DNA of 64,000 bases from Lachnospiraceae bacterium (lineage in GTDB: Bacteria > Bacillota > Clostridia > Lachnospirales > Lachnospiraceae), in assembly GCA_024680055.1 (NCBI GenBank), contig JAILCP010000058.1:1-64000 (forward strand). The letters run 5' to 3'. Positions 29,290 through 38,446 of the stretch are shown piece by piece. The number at the start of each line of letters is the position of its first letter. Positions within the stretch are counted from its first letter, which is position 1. Under the pieces are notes generated by a model. The model was not told where the DNA came from. It worked only from the letters and a program-made list of their open reading frames with translations, and did no database searches. The position numbers and the translations under genes were made by a program.

Positions 29290-30683
29290 TGGATATGATG
29301 AAAAGAGTTCCTGTTAGGGAACTGGATCCAAAAGAGAGATCTAAGAATTTTGAAGAGGTATGTCTTGGATACACAGAAGAAGAGGCGCAGCTTGAGGCAT
29401 CCAGATGTTTAAACTGCAAAAATCCTCGTTGTGTTATGGGATGCCCGGTATCCATTAATATTCCCGGCTTCATCAGTGAAGTAAAAGAGGGAAATTATGA
29501 GAAGGCATATAAGATTATCACTTCAACATCATCCCTGCCCGCAGTTTGCGGACGTGTATGCCCACAGGAGAAGCAATGTGAAGGTCATTGCGTGAGAGGA
29601 ATAAAAGGAGAATCTATTTCAATCGGAAATTTGGAGAGATTTGTTGCTGATTGGGCAAGAGAGCATCAAATTAAATCTCAGCCGTCTCCTGAACGTAAGG
29701 GTAAAAAAGTAGCAATTGTAGGTTCCGGCCCGGCAGGACTTGCCTGCGCAGGTGATTTGGCAAAATGGGGCTATGATGTAACCATTTTTGAATCTACAGA
29801 CGTAATCGGAGGTGTGTTAACCTTTGGAATTCCGGAATTTCGACTTCCAAAAGAAAAAGTTGTGGTACCGGAAGTAGAGAATGTAAAAGCTCTTGGAGTG
29901 GACATTCGCACAGGGGTTACCATCGGACGTGACATAACCATAGACGACCTTATGGAGAAAGAGGGCTATGGTGCAGTGTTTGTAGGTTGCGGAGCCAATG
30001 TTCCTAAAATGATGGGAATTCAAGGCGAAGATGCAAAGGGCGTATTTGCAGCCGGAACATTTTTGAAAAAATACAACTTAGGCGATAAGTCCACCAAAAC
30101 AACACCACCGGATTTAACCGGAAAGGTGGTTGTCATTGTGGGAGGAGGTAATGTGGCCATGGATGCTGCAAGAACTTCCGTAAGATTTGGTGCAGATGTA
30201 CGTGTGGTATATCGAAGAGGAGAAGAGGAACTTCCGGCATTTAAGGGAGAAATCCAGGAAGCCAAGGAAGAGGGAATTTCCTTCCATTTACTTACCAATC
30301 CTACAGAAATTATGGTAGATGAGGACAACAACGTAAAAGGTGTGAAACTCATTGATATGGAACTTGGAGAACCGGACGACTCCGGAAGAAGAAGACCGAT
30401 TCCGGTGGAGGGCTCTGAGCATGTTATGGATGCAGATCTGGTGATAATGGCACTTGGTACTGTGGCCAATCCATTGATTCCACACACCACAGAAGGACTT
30501 GATTCCAACAAGTACGAATGTATTGTAACGGATGTGGAAACCGGAGCAACCACAAAACCGGGCGTGTTTGCAGGTGGAGACGACGTTACCGGACCGGCAA
30601 CGGTAATTCTTGCCATGGGTGCAGGAAGACGAGCAGCCAAAAGTATTGATGAATACTTAAATGACCAGTTGTCATTGAAATAA
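29289..30683 (+). CDS. NADPH-dependent glutamate synthase small-subunit-like oxidoreductase (GltD/NfnB family)
   Basis: CLNCKNPRCVMGCPV and CGRVCPQEKQCEGHCVRG Fe-S motifs; GSGPAGLACAGDLAKWGYDVTIFE; GGGNVAMDAART. Confidence 0.92.
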   Translation: MDMMKRVPVRELDPKERSKNFEEVCLGYTEEEAQLEASRCLNCKNPRCVMGCPVSINIPGFISEVKEGNYEKAYKIITSTSSLPAVCGRVCPQEKQCEGHCVRGIKGESISIGNLERFVADWAREHQIKSQPSPERKGKKVAIVGSGPAGLACAGDLAKWGYDVTIFESTDVIGGVLTFGIPEFRLPKEKVVVPEVENVKALGVDIRTGVTIGRDITIDDLMEKEGYGAVFVGCGANVPKMMGIQGEDAKGVFAAGTFLKKYNLGDKSTKTTPPDLTGKVVVIVGGGNVAMDAARTSVRFGADVRVVYRRGEEELPAFKGEIQEAKEEGISFHLLTNPTEIMVDEDNNVKGVKLIDMELGEPDDSGRRRPIPVEGSEHVMDADLVIMALGTVANPLIPHTTEGLDSNKYECIVTDVETGATTKPGVFAGGDDVTGPATVILAMGAGRRAAKSIDEYLNDQLSLK

Positions 30684-30690
30684 AAGAAAG

Positions 30691-30724
30691 GGGCAGTGAG
30701 AAGCAACAGGTGCTTACACTGCCC
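30691..30724 (+). terminator. Hairpin after GltD-like gene (no T-run)
   Basis: GGGCAGTG ... CACTGCCC. Confidence 0.45.
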
Positions 30725-30824
30725 TAAATTCGTATATAAGTATGAAAAAGCTGTATTTTCGCTTTTAACAAAGGTGTGTAATATGGTATAATATCTTGTG
30801 AATTTGAACAATTAGGAGGAAGTA

Positions 30825-31310
30825 TTGAAAGTAGAAATCTATTCCGATGGTTCAGCAAGGGGAAACCCGGGCCCCGGTGGTTACGGAACGGTGCTTCGTT
30901 ACGTGGATACCACAGGGAAAGAACACCTTAGAGAATACAGCGGCGGATATGAAAATACCACCAACAACCGAATGGAGCTTTTAGGTGCCATTGTTGGGTT
31001 TGAGGCGTTGAATCGTCCCTGTGAAGTGGTATTTACTTCAGATTCCAAATATGTTATAGATGCATTTAAGCAAAAATGGATTGATTCCTGGTTGAAAAAC
31101 AATTGGCGTAAGTCGGATAAGAAACCGGTAAAGAATGTGGATCTGTGGAAGCGGCTTTTGGCAGCGGTAGAACCTCATCAGGTTACCTTTTTATGGGTAA
31201 AGGGTCATGCAGGTCATAAGTACAATGAGCGATGTGATGAGCTGGCCACCACAGCTGCGGATTCTGATGATTTACAAGTTGATGACCAATTTGAATCACA
31301 GGGTGAATAG
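30825..31310 (+). CDS. rnhA: Ribonuclease HI
   Basis: [54 protein letters not shown]. Confidence 0.95.
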   Translation: MKVEIYSDGSARGNPGPGGYGTVLRYVDTTGKEHLREYSGGYENTTNNRMELLGAIVGFEALNRPCEVVFTSDSKYVIDAFKQKWIDSWLKNNWRKSDKKPVKNVDLWKRLLAAVEPHQVTFLWVKGHAGHKYNERCDELATTAADSDDLQVDDQFESQGE

Positions 31311-31353
31311 GATATAAGCAATTTAATTTTATTTCGGATTGGAGGATAAGTTT

Positions 31354-31506
31354 ATGGTTGCATTTTTTAATTCTTTTTTCAATTATGTAGTATTAATGCT
31401 GGCTTTTGTTGCAGTTGGTGCAGTGGGAGGCGTTTTAGGAGCCGTAATGAGTAAGAAGAAGGCTGCAGCAAAGGAAGCTGCTGCGAAAGAACAGCAAAAT
31501 CAATAA
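31354..31506 (+). CDS. Small single-TM protein (50 aa), absent from ORF track
   Basis: RBS TTGGAGG; MVAFFNSFFNYVVLMLAFVAVGAVGGVLGAVMSKKKAAAKEAAAKEQQNQ*. Confidence 0.7.
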   Translation: MVAFFNSFFNYVVLMLAFVAVGAVGGVLGAVMSKKKAAAKEAAAKEQQNQ

Positions 31507-31537
31507 AAGTCCCAGAGAAAGTTGGAGGAAACAGAAC

Positions 31538-34207
31538 GTGAGTAAGATTAAAGGAGTAAATGAACTAAGAAGCTCTTTTTTGAAATTTTTTGAGACAAAG
31601 GATCACTTGGCACACAAGAGTTATTCCCTTGTTCCACATAATGATAAGAGTTTATTGTTGATCAATGCGGGAATGGCACCGTTGAAACCATATTTTACAG
31701 GTATCGAAGTGCCGCCAAAGACACGTATGTGCACCTGCCAAAAGTGTGTACGTACCGGAGATATTGACAATGTCGGTAAGACAGCAAGACATCTTACATT
31801 TTTTGAGATGCTTGGTAATTTCTCATTTGGAGATTACTTTAAAGAAGAATCTTTAAAATGGTCATGGGAATTCTTGACCGAAGTGGTTGGATTGGAAGCA
31901 GACCGCTTGTATCCATCCATTTATTTTGAAGATGACGAGGCTTATGATATCTGGACACAAAAGATTGGTGTTCCGGGTGAGAAGATTACCAGATTTTATC
32001 GTGATGAAGACGGTAAGTGTGATAACTTCTGGGAGCATGGCGCAGGCCCTTGCGGTCCTTGTTCGGAAATTTATTACGACCGTGGTGAAAAGTATGGCTG
32101 CGGTAAGCCGGACTGTAAAGTGGGATGTGAATGCGATCGTTACATGGAAGTATGGAACAACGTATTTACCCAGTATGACGGTGACGGAAATGGAAACTAC
32201 AGCCTACTGGAACAGAAAAACATCGATACGGGAATGGGCCTTGAGAGACTTGCGGTAGTGGCTCAGAATGTGGATTCTGTATTTGATATTGATACCATGA
32301 AAGCCATTCGTGATGAGGTATGTGCGGTCAGTGGAAAGAAATATCAGGTCAATGAAAAGGACGACGTTTCCATTCGTGTAATTACAGATCATATCAGATC
32401 CTCAACATTTTTGATTTCCGATGGTGTTATGCCATCCAACGAAGGACGTGGTTATGTTCTTCGTAGATTGATTCGCCGTGCAGCACGTCACGGAAAACTC
32501 CTTGGTATTGAAGGAGAATTTTTATCCGAACTTTGCAAAGTTGTCATCGGGCAAAGCAAAGACGGATATCCGGAACTGGAAGAAAAGAAAGATTTTATCA
32601 TCAATGTTTTTGAACAGGAAGAAAAGAAATTTGCAAAGACCATTAACCAGGGGCTTTCCATTCTTTCCGGAATGATGGAAGATTTAAAGAAAGAAAATAA
32701 AACAGTCCTTAGCGGTGAAGATGCATTTAAGCTTCATGATACTTACGGATTCCCACTGGATTTAACTGTGGAAATTGCCAATGAGCAAGGCTACAGTGTG
32801 GATGTAGAGGGATTTAATAAGGCAATGAAAGAGCAAAAGGACATGGCAAGAGCATCCAGAAAGACAACCAACTATATGGGCGCAGATGCCACTGTTTATG
32901 AAGAATTGGACGAGAGCCTTACCACAGAATTTGTGGGATACGACAGATTAAAGGAAGAATCTTCCATTGGCGCACTTGTAAAAGTGGAAGATGACGAGGC
33001 TGTTTTATCAGAAGCTTTGACAGACGGAGAAGAAGGCTCCATTGTTACGGCCAAGACACCATTTTATGCTACCATGGGTGGTCAGGTCGGAGACAAAGGT
33101 AGAATTGTGGGAGAAGACGGTGTTTTCGTTGTAGAGGAGACCATTAAGGTAACCGGAAACCGTTATGCCCACGTTGGACATATGGAATCCGGCATGCTGA
33201 AAAAGGGAGAAAAGGTTTCCCTTGAAGTTTGCGAGAAGAACCGTAACAGAACCTGCAGAAACCACTCTGCAACACATCTTTTACAGAGCGCGTTAAGAGA
33301 AGTGCTTGGCAGTCATGTGGAACAGGCCGGATCTTATCAGGACAGCGAAAGAACCAGATTTGACTTTGCTCATTTTAAGGCAATGTCAGGAGATGAAATC
33401 CATAAAGTAGAAGAACTTGTAAACAACAAGATTATGGAGGGCATCGGTGTAGATACTGCGGTAATGAGCGTGGAGGACGCAAAGAAAACAGGCGCTATGG
33501 CCTTGTTCGGTGAAAAGTACGGCGACAAGGTGCGTGTGGTTTCCATGGGAGATTTCTCCAAGGAATTCTGCGGTGGTACTCATGTGAAAAATACATCCGA
33601 TATCGGAAGCTTTAAGATTGTATCCGAAGCAGGTGTAGCTGCCGGTACAAGAAGAATTGAAGCGTTAACCGGTGACAACGTATTAAAATATTACGCACAT
33701 CTGGAAGAAGAAATGAACAAAGTGGCTGCTGCTTTGAAAACCACACCGGCCAATGTTTTGGAACGTGTGGAAGGTCTTATGAAGGAGACCAAAGAGCTTC
33801 ACAGTGAAAACGAAGCATTAAAGAGCAAAGCGGCAAAAGAGGCCATGGGTGACGTTACCGATAATGTGGAAGAGGTAAAGGGCGTGAAGTTCCTTGCAGT
33901 CAATGTACCGAATGTTGACATGAACAACCTCCGAGAACTGGGAGATAACTTAAAAGAAAAACTTGGTGACGGAGTGATTTTGCTTGCCTCTGACTTTGAA
34001 GGAAAAGTGAACCTGGTGGCAATGGCAACGGACGGAGCCATGAAGAAAGGTGCCCATGCCGGCATGTTGATTAAAAACGTAGCAGCTCTTGTAGGCGGTG
34101 GTGGCGGCGGTCGTCCAAATATGGCACAGGCCGGTGGAAAGAATCCTGCCGGAATTAAGGACGCTTTAACCAAGGCAAAAGAGGTCTTAGAAGGACAGAT
34201 AAAATAA
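31538..34207 (+). CDS. alaS: Alanyl-tRNA synthetase
   Basis: ELRSSFLKFFETKDHL, NHSATHLLQSALREVLG, FCGGTHVKNTSDIGSFKI. Confidence 0.98.
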   Translation: MSKIKGVNELRSSFLKFFETKDHLAHKSYSLVPHNDKSLLLINAGMAPLKPYFTGIEVPPKTRMCTCQKCVRTGDIDNVGKTARHLTFFEMLGNFSFGDYFKEESLKWSWEFLTEVVGLEADRLYPSIYFEDDEAYDIWTQKIGVPGEKITRFYRDEDGKCDNFWEHGAGPCGPCSEIYYDRGEKYGCGKPDCKVGCECDRYMEVWNNVFTQYDGDGNGNYSLLEQKNIDTGMGLERLAVVAQNVDSVFDIDTMKAIRDEVCAVSGKKYQVNEKDDVSIRVITDHIRSSTFLISDGVMPSNEGRGYVLRRLIRRAARHGKLLGIEGEFLSELCKVVIGQSKDGYPELEEKKDFIINVFEQEEKKFAKTINQGLSILSGMMEDLKKENKTVLSGEDAFKLHDTYGFPLDLTVEIANEQGYSVDVEGFNKAMKEQKDMARASRKTTNYMGADATVYEELDESLTTEFVGYDRLKEESSIGALVKVEDDEAVLSEALTDGEEGSIVTAKTPFYATMGGQVGDKGRIVGEDGVFVVEETIKVTGNRYAHVGHMESGMLKKGEKVSLEVCEKNRNRTCRNHSATHLLQSALREVLGSHVEQAGSYQDSERTRFDFAHFKAMSGDEIHKVEELVNNKIMEGIGVDTAVMSVEDAKKTGAMALFGEKYGDKVRVVSMGDFSKEFCGGTHVKNTSDIGSFKIVSEAGVAAGTRRIEALTGDNVLKYYAHLEEEMNKVAAALKTTPANVLERVEGLMKETKELHSENEALKSKAAKEAMGDVTDNVEEVKGVKFLAVNVPNVDMNNLRELGDNLKEKLGDGVILLASDFEGKVNLVAMATDGAMKKGAHAGMLIKNVAALVGGGGGGRPNMAQAGGKNPAGIKDALTKAKEVLEGQIK

Positions 34208-34335
34208 TTTATGTTTTTTCATAGAAACATATTGACGAAACGGTACTTTCTGTTGTACACTTATTTAGTGCAAAAAGTATACCCAAACAGTTGAATGCAC
34301 AATTACGCAACTGGAGGGAGGTTAGGTGTGAGACT

Positions 34336-34512
34336 ATGTCAAATGTAATCGTAAAAGAGAATGAGACTTTAGATAGCGCTTTACGTAGATTTAAGAGAAA
34401 TTGTGCTAAGGCAGGTATCCAGCAGGAAATCCGCAAAAGAGAGCATTACGAGAAGCCAAGCGTAAGACGTAAGAAGAAATCTGAAGCAGCAAGAAAACGT
34501 AAATATAACTAA
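34336..34512 (+). CDS. rpsU: 30S ribosomal protein S21
   Basis: [58 protein letters not shown]. Confidence 0.97.
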   Translation: MSNVIVKENETLDSALRRFKRNCAKAGIQQEIRKREHYEKPSVRRKKKSEAARKRKYN

Positions 34513-34519
34513 AAGAGAT

Positions 34520-34555
34520 GAAGCAGTATGAATATTCATGCTGCTTCTTTTTTTG
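34520..34555 (+). terminator. Terminator after rpsU
   Basis: GAAGCAGTATGAATATTCATGCTGCTTC followed by T-run. Confidence 0.85.
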
Positions 34556-34651
34556 AGTAAAGGGAAGGTTTCTTGACAAGTGTAATGAGGTATTATAAAA
34601 TAAACTGGTTTGTGAATTATAGAGATATTTAGATAAATGGAGGGCGTAAAA

Positions 34652-36241
34652 GTGGCTGATATAAAGAAAGAAATAGAAAAGAGAAGGACGTTTGCGATTA
34701 TTTCTCACCCGGATGCGGGAAAAACCACTCTTACAGAAAAGTTCCTTTTATATGGAGGTGCCATTAACCAGGCAGGTTCCGTAAAAGGAAAGGCAACAGC
34801 AAAACATGCAGTATCCGACTGGATGGCAATCGAAAAAGAAAGAGGAATTTCTGTAACATCCTCCGTACTTCAGTTTAATTATGATGGCTTTTGTATTAAC
34901 ATTCTGGATACACCGGGACATCAGGATTTCTCTGAGGATACATATCGAACCCTTATGGCGGCAGACTCTGCAGTTATGGTCATTGACGGATCCAAGGGAG
35001 TCGAGGCGCAGACAAGAAAGCTTTTTAAAGTATGTGTAATGCGTCACATTCCTATTTTTACCTTTATCAATAAAATGGACCGCGATGCCAATGACACCTT
35101 TTCGTTATTGGATGAAATTGAAAACGAGCTTGGAATTGCCACCTGTCCAATTAACTGGCCGATTGGTTCCGGTAAGGAATTTAAGGGTGTTTACGATAGA
35201 AATACAAGAAAGATTATGACCTTTTCGGATACCATGAAGGGTACCAAAGAGGGAGATGAAAGAGAGTTTTCCATTGATGATCCGGGCGCGAAAGAGGAAA
35301 TCGGCGAAAGTGCTTATGAGACATTGATGGAGGAAATAGAGCTTCTTGACGGAGCAGGTGCGGAATTTGATCAGGAACTGGTTACAAAAGGTGAACTTTC
35401 ACCGGTATTTTTCGGTTCTGCACTTACCAATTTTGGCGTGGAGACCTTTTTACAGCATTTCTTGAAAATGACTTATGCACCTCTTCCAAGAGTTTCCGAT
35501 CAGGGAGAAATCAGTCCTTTTCAGGATGATTTTTCTGCCTTTGTATTTAAAATACAGGCAAATATGAATAAGGCACATCGTGACAGAATTGCTTTTATGC
35601 GTATTGTCTCCGGAGAGTTTCATGCAGGTATGGAAGTATTCCATGTGCAGGGTGAAAAGAATGTAAAACTTTCACAGCCAACCCAGATGATGGCCCAGGA
35701 GAGAAAAATTGTGGAAGAGGCTTGCGCGGGAGATATTATCGGTATTTTTGATCCGGGTATTTATTCCATTGGAGATACCCTGACAACAGATACAAGAAAA
35801 TTTGCTTTTGAAGGTATTCCAACCTTTGCACCGGAGCATTTTGCCAGGGTAAAACAGGTGGATACCATGAAGCGTAAGCAGTTTGTTAAGGGTATTAATC
35901 AGATTGCCCAGGAAGGTGCCATTCAGATTTTCCAGGAGTATAATACCGGCCTTGAAGAAATTATTGTTGGTGTGGTAGGTGTACTTCAGTTTGATGTACT
36001 GAAATACCGTCTTGAGAATGAATACAACGTGGACATTCGTATGGAGAATCTGCCATATGAGCATATACGATGGATTAAAGATAAGGGAATGGACCTGGAT
36101 CACATTGTGGGAACTTCCGATATGAAGAAAATCAAAGACCTGAAAGGAAATCCTTTGTTGTTGTTTGTCCATGAGTGGAGTGTAAGAATGACACTGGAAA
36201 GAAACGAAGGATTGGAACTTTTGGAATTCAGCAGGGACTAG
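34652..36241 (+). CDS. prfC: Peptide chain release factor 3 (GTG start at 34652 preferred over 34637)
   Basis: FAIISHPDAGKTTLTEKFLLYGGAI, LDTPGHQDFSEDTYRTL, INKMDRDA; GGAGG at 34639 fits GTG 34652. Confidence 0.95.
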   Translation: MADIKKEIEKRRTFAIISHPDAGKTTLTEKFLLYGGAINQAGSVKGKATAKHAVSDWMAIEKERGISVTSSVLQFNYDGFCINILDTPGHQDFSEDTYRTLMAADSAVMVIDGSKGVEAQTRKLFKVCVMRHIPIFTFINKMDRDANDTFSLLDEIENELGIATCPINWPIGSGKEFKGVYDRNTRKIMTFSDTMKGTKEGDEREFSIDDPGAKEEIGESAYETLMEEIELLDGAGAEFDQELVTKGELSPVFFGSALTNFGVETFLQHFLKMTYAPLPRVSDQGEISPFQDDFSAFVFKIQANMNKAHRDRIAFMRIVSGEFHAGMEVFHVQGEKNVKLSQPTQMMAQERKIVEEACAGDIIGIFDPGIYSIGDTLTTDTRKFAFEGIPTFAPEHFARVKQVDTMKRKQFVKGINQIAQEGAIQIFQEYNTGLEEIIVGVVGVLQFDVLKYRLENEYNVDIRMENLPYEHIRWIKDKGMDLDHIVGTSDMKKIKDLKGNPLLLFVHEWSVRMTLERNEGLELLEFSRD

Positions 36242-36326
36242 TTTTAAAAATAAGTAGATAAAAAGTAATAAGTGTGTTATGCTGAGATTTACAAGAGATA
36301 CTTTTAATAAAAAAGGAGGAATGGAA

Positions 36327-36638
36327 ATGTCAGTGATAACAATTACATCAGATAATTTTGATGCCGAAGTTTTAAAAAGCGATAAACCGATTTTAGTAGA
36401 CTTTTGGGCAGAATGGTGTGGACCTTGCAAGATGCTTTCACCGGTTGTGGATGAAGTGGCAGAGCAGTCCGATGGAAGTTTCAAAGTGGGAAAGATCAAC
36501 GTGGATGAAAACGGAGATCTGGCCAGACAATATCGTGTTATGAGTATTCCAACACTTCTTTTGTTTAAGAATGGGGAGTTGGCAGAAAGAAGTGTGGGCG
36601 TTATTACCAAGGAAGAGATTCTTGACTTGGTGAAGTAA
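36327..36638 (+). CDS. trxA: Thioredoxin
   Basis: VDFWAEWCGPCKMLSPV; start refined from 36279 to 36327 using the AAGGAGG RBS. Confidence 0.95.
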   Translation: MSVITITSDNFDAEVLKSDKPILVDFWAEWCGPCKMLSPVVDEVAEQSDGSFKVGKINVDENGDLARQYRVMSIPTLLLFKNGELAERSVGVITKEEILDLVK

Positions 36639-36653
36639 TTGTAGCATACTAAA

Positions 36654-36682
36654 GGCAGTCACTTTTGTGGCTGTCTTTTTTT
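36654..36682 (+). terminator. Terminator after trxA
   Basis: GGCAGTCAC tttt GTGGCTGTC followed by T7. Confidence 0.75.
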
Positions 36683-36694
36683 GAGTTTTATCTG

Positions 36695-36723
36695 TTGACA
36701 ATTCCCCGTAAGTATATTAGTAT
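36695..36723 (+). promoter_or_regulatory. recA promoter
   Basis: TTGACA 36695-36700, 17-bp spacer, TAGTAT 36718-36723. Confidence 0.7.
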
Positions 36724-36735
36724 AAAAACATGAGG

Positions 36736-36749
36736 CGAACATAGGTTCG
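36736..36749 (+). promoter_or_regulatory. LexA/SOS box (Gram-positive CGAACN4GTTCG type)
   Basis: CGAACATAGGTTCG just downstream of the recA -10. Confidence 0.85.
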
Positions 36750-36778
36750 CGAAACATTCGTTCGAAAAGGAGAATAAC

Positions 36779-37828
36779 ATGGCGAAGGATGATAAGCTGA
36801 AAGCATTGGACGCAGCAATTGCGCAGATAGAGAAACAATATGGTAAGGGATCTGTTATGAAATTGGGAGATCCTTCAGTGAAGATGAATGTGGAGACCAT
36901 ACCAACAGGTTCCATTAGTCTTGATATTGCATTGGGACTTGGAGGTGTTCCGAGAGGACGTGTAATCGAAGTCTACGGACCGGAATCCAGTGGTAAGACA
37001 ACGGTGGCTCTTCATATGGTGGCAGAGGTTCAGAAGCGTGGAGGTATTGCAGGTTTTATTGATGCAGAACATGCCCTTGATCCTATTTATGCCAAGAATA
37101 TTGGAGTGGATATTGACAACCTTTATATTTCCCAGCCGGATAACGGTGAGCAGGCATTGGAAATTACTGAGACTATGGTACGTTCCGGAGCAGTGGATAT
37201 TGTAATTGTGGACTCCGTTGCAGCCCTTGTACCGAAGGCGGAAATTGACGGTGATATGGGAGATTCTCATGTGGGACTTCAGGCAAGATTAATGTCTCAG
37301 GCCCTTCGTAAATTAACCGGTATTATCAGTAAGTCCAACTGTATTGTTATTTTCATTAACCAGTTACGTGAGAAGGTTGGAATTATGTTCGGTAATCCGG
37401 AAACCACAACCGGTGGTAGAGCTTTGAAGTTCTATTCCTCCATTCGTATGGACGTTCGAAGAATCGAATCTTTGAAACAGGGTGGAGAGGTCATCGGTAA
37501 CCGAACCAGAATCAAGGTTGTAAAGAACAAGGTGGCACCGCCGTTTAAGGAAGCAGAATTTGATATTATGTTCGGTAAGGGAATTTCCAAAGAGGGTGAT
37601 TTGCTTGACCTTGCAGCCAACATTGATGTGGTGAATAAATCCGGTGCATGGTATGCATATAAGGGAGATAAGATTGGCCAGGGACGTGAGAATGCCAAGC
37701 AGTTCCTTGCTTCCAATCCTGAAATTTGTGCAGAAATTGAGGCACAGGTGCGAGCTCATTATCATCTGGACGGTGAAGAGGAAGCAGAAAGTGAAGAGGA
37801 TTCCAAGAAAGAGAGCACACAGGAATAA
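36779..37828 (+). CDS. recA: Recombinase A
   Basis: [50 protein letters not shown]. Confidence 0.99.
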   Translation: MAKDDKLKALDAAIAQIEKQYGKGSVMKLGDPSVKMNVETIPTGSISLDIALGLGGVPRGRVIEVYGPESSGKTTVALHMVAEVQKRGGIAGFIDAEHALDPIYAKNIGVDIDNLYISQPDNGEQALEITETMVRSGAVDIVIVDSVAALVPKAEIDGDMGDSHVGLQARLMSQALRKLTGIISKSNCIVIFINQLREKVGIMFGNPETTTGGRALKFYSSIRMDVRRIESLKQGGEVIGNRTRIKVVKNKVAPPFKEAEFDIMFGKGISKEGDLLDLAANIDVVNKSGAWYAYKGDKIGQGRENAKQFLASNPEICAEIEAQVRAHYHLDGEEEAESEEDSKKESTQE

Positions 37829-37830
37829 TC

Positions 37831-38304
37831 ATGCGTGAGTTTGACAGTGTGGAAGATATGGTGAAGCATGCCAGGAAGAAGGCAATGTCTTTACTGGAGG
37901 TACAGGATCGAACAAGAAAGCAGCTTTATGATAAGTTAAAGACTTTGGGGTACCCGGAGTCGGTGGTGGATAATGCCATATCTTATGTAGAGTCCTTTCA
38001 TTACCTTGATGATTACCGATATGCCGAGAATTATATAAGATATCGACAAAGTTCTAAGAGCAGGCAACAACTGAAGATAGAACTTTTAAAGAAAGGTGTT
38101 TGCAGCGATCTCATTGAAAGAGCTATGGAAGAGACCTATGAAGCAGATGAAAGTGCTATGATTATGGAACTTCTTAAGAAGAAACATTATAATCCACAAG
38201 ATGGGGATATGAAACAGCGTAACAGAATTATGGGTTATTTGATGCGTAGAGGATATTCTTTGGACGATATTAAGCGATGTATGAAGGCAGAGGATGGCGA
38301 TTAG
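37831..38304 (+). CDS. recX: Regulatory protein RecX
   Basis: Adjacent to recA; helical repeats AMSLLEVQDRTRKQLYDKLKTLGYPESVVDNAISY. Confidence 0.9.
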   Translation: MREFDSVEDMVKHARKKAMSLLEVQDRTRKQLYDKLKTLGYPESVVDNAISYVESFHYLDDYRYAENYIRYRQSSKSRQQLKIELLKKGVCSDLIERAMEETYEADESAMIMELLKKKHYNPQDGDMKQRNRIMGYLMRRGYSLDDIKRCMKAEDGD

Positions 38305-38374
38305 AGTACAATCTTAAGAACTTGAGAGAGGATATTTTACCTTTACACAAAGTTATTTCAAAAAATCATGATAA

Positions 38375-38408
38375 GATGGAAGTTAGGGAATCAACTTCCA
38401 TCTTTTTT
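38375..38408 (+). terminator. Terminator after recX
   Basis: GATGGAAGTT agggaatc AACTTCCATC followed by T6. Confidence 0.85.
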
Positions 38409-38446
38409 AAAACGGAAAGAAGTAGCAAGGATAAAGGAGATACATC

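Noticed and set aside
30020-30811. 263-aa minus-strand ORF
   Set aside because: Antisense shadow of the GltD-like gene; Ser/Thr/Pro-rich composition typical of spurious reverse frames.
35672-36610. 312-aa minus-strand ORF
   Set aside because: Antisense to prfC and trxA, which are clearly coding on the + strand; composition is not that of a real protein family I recognise.
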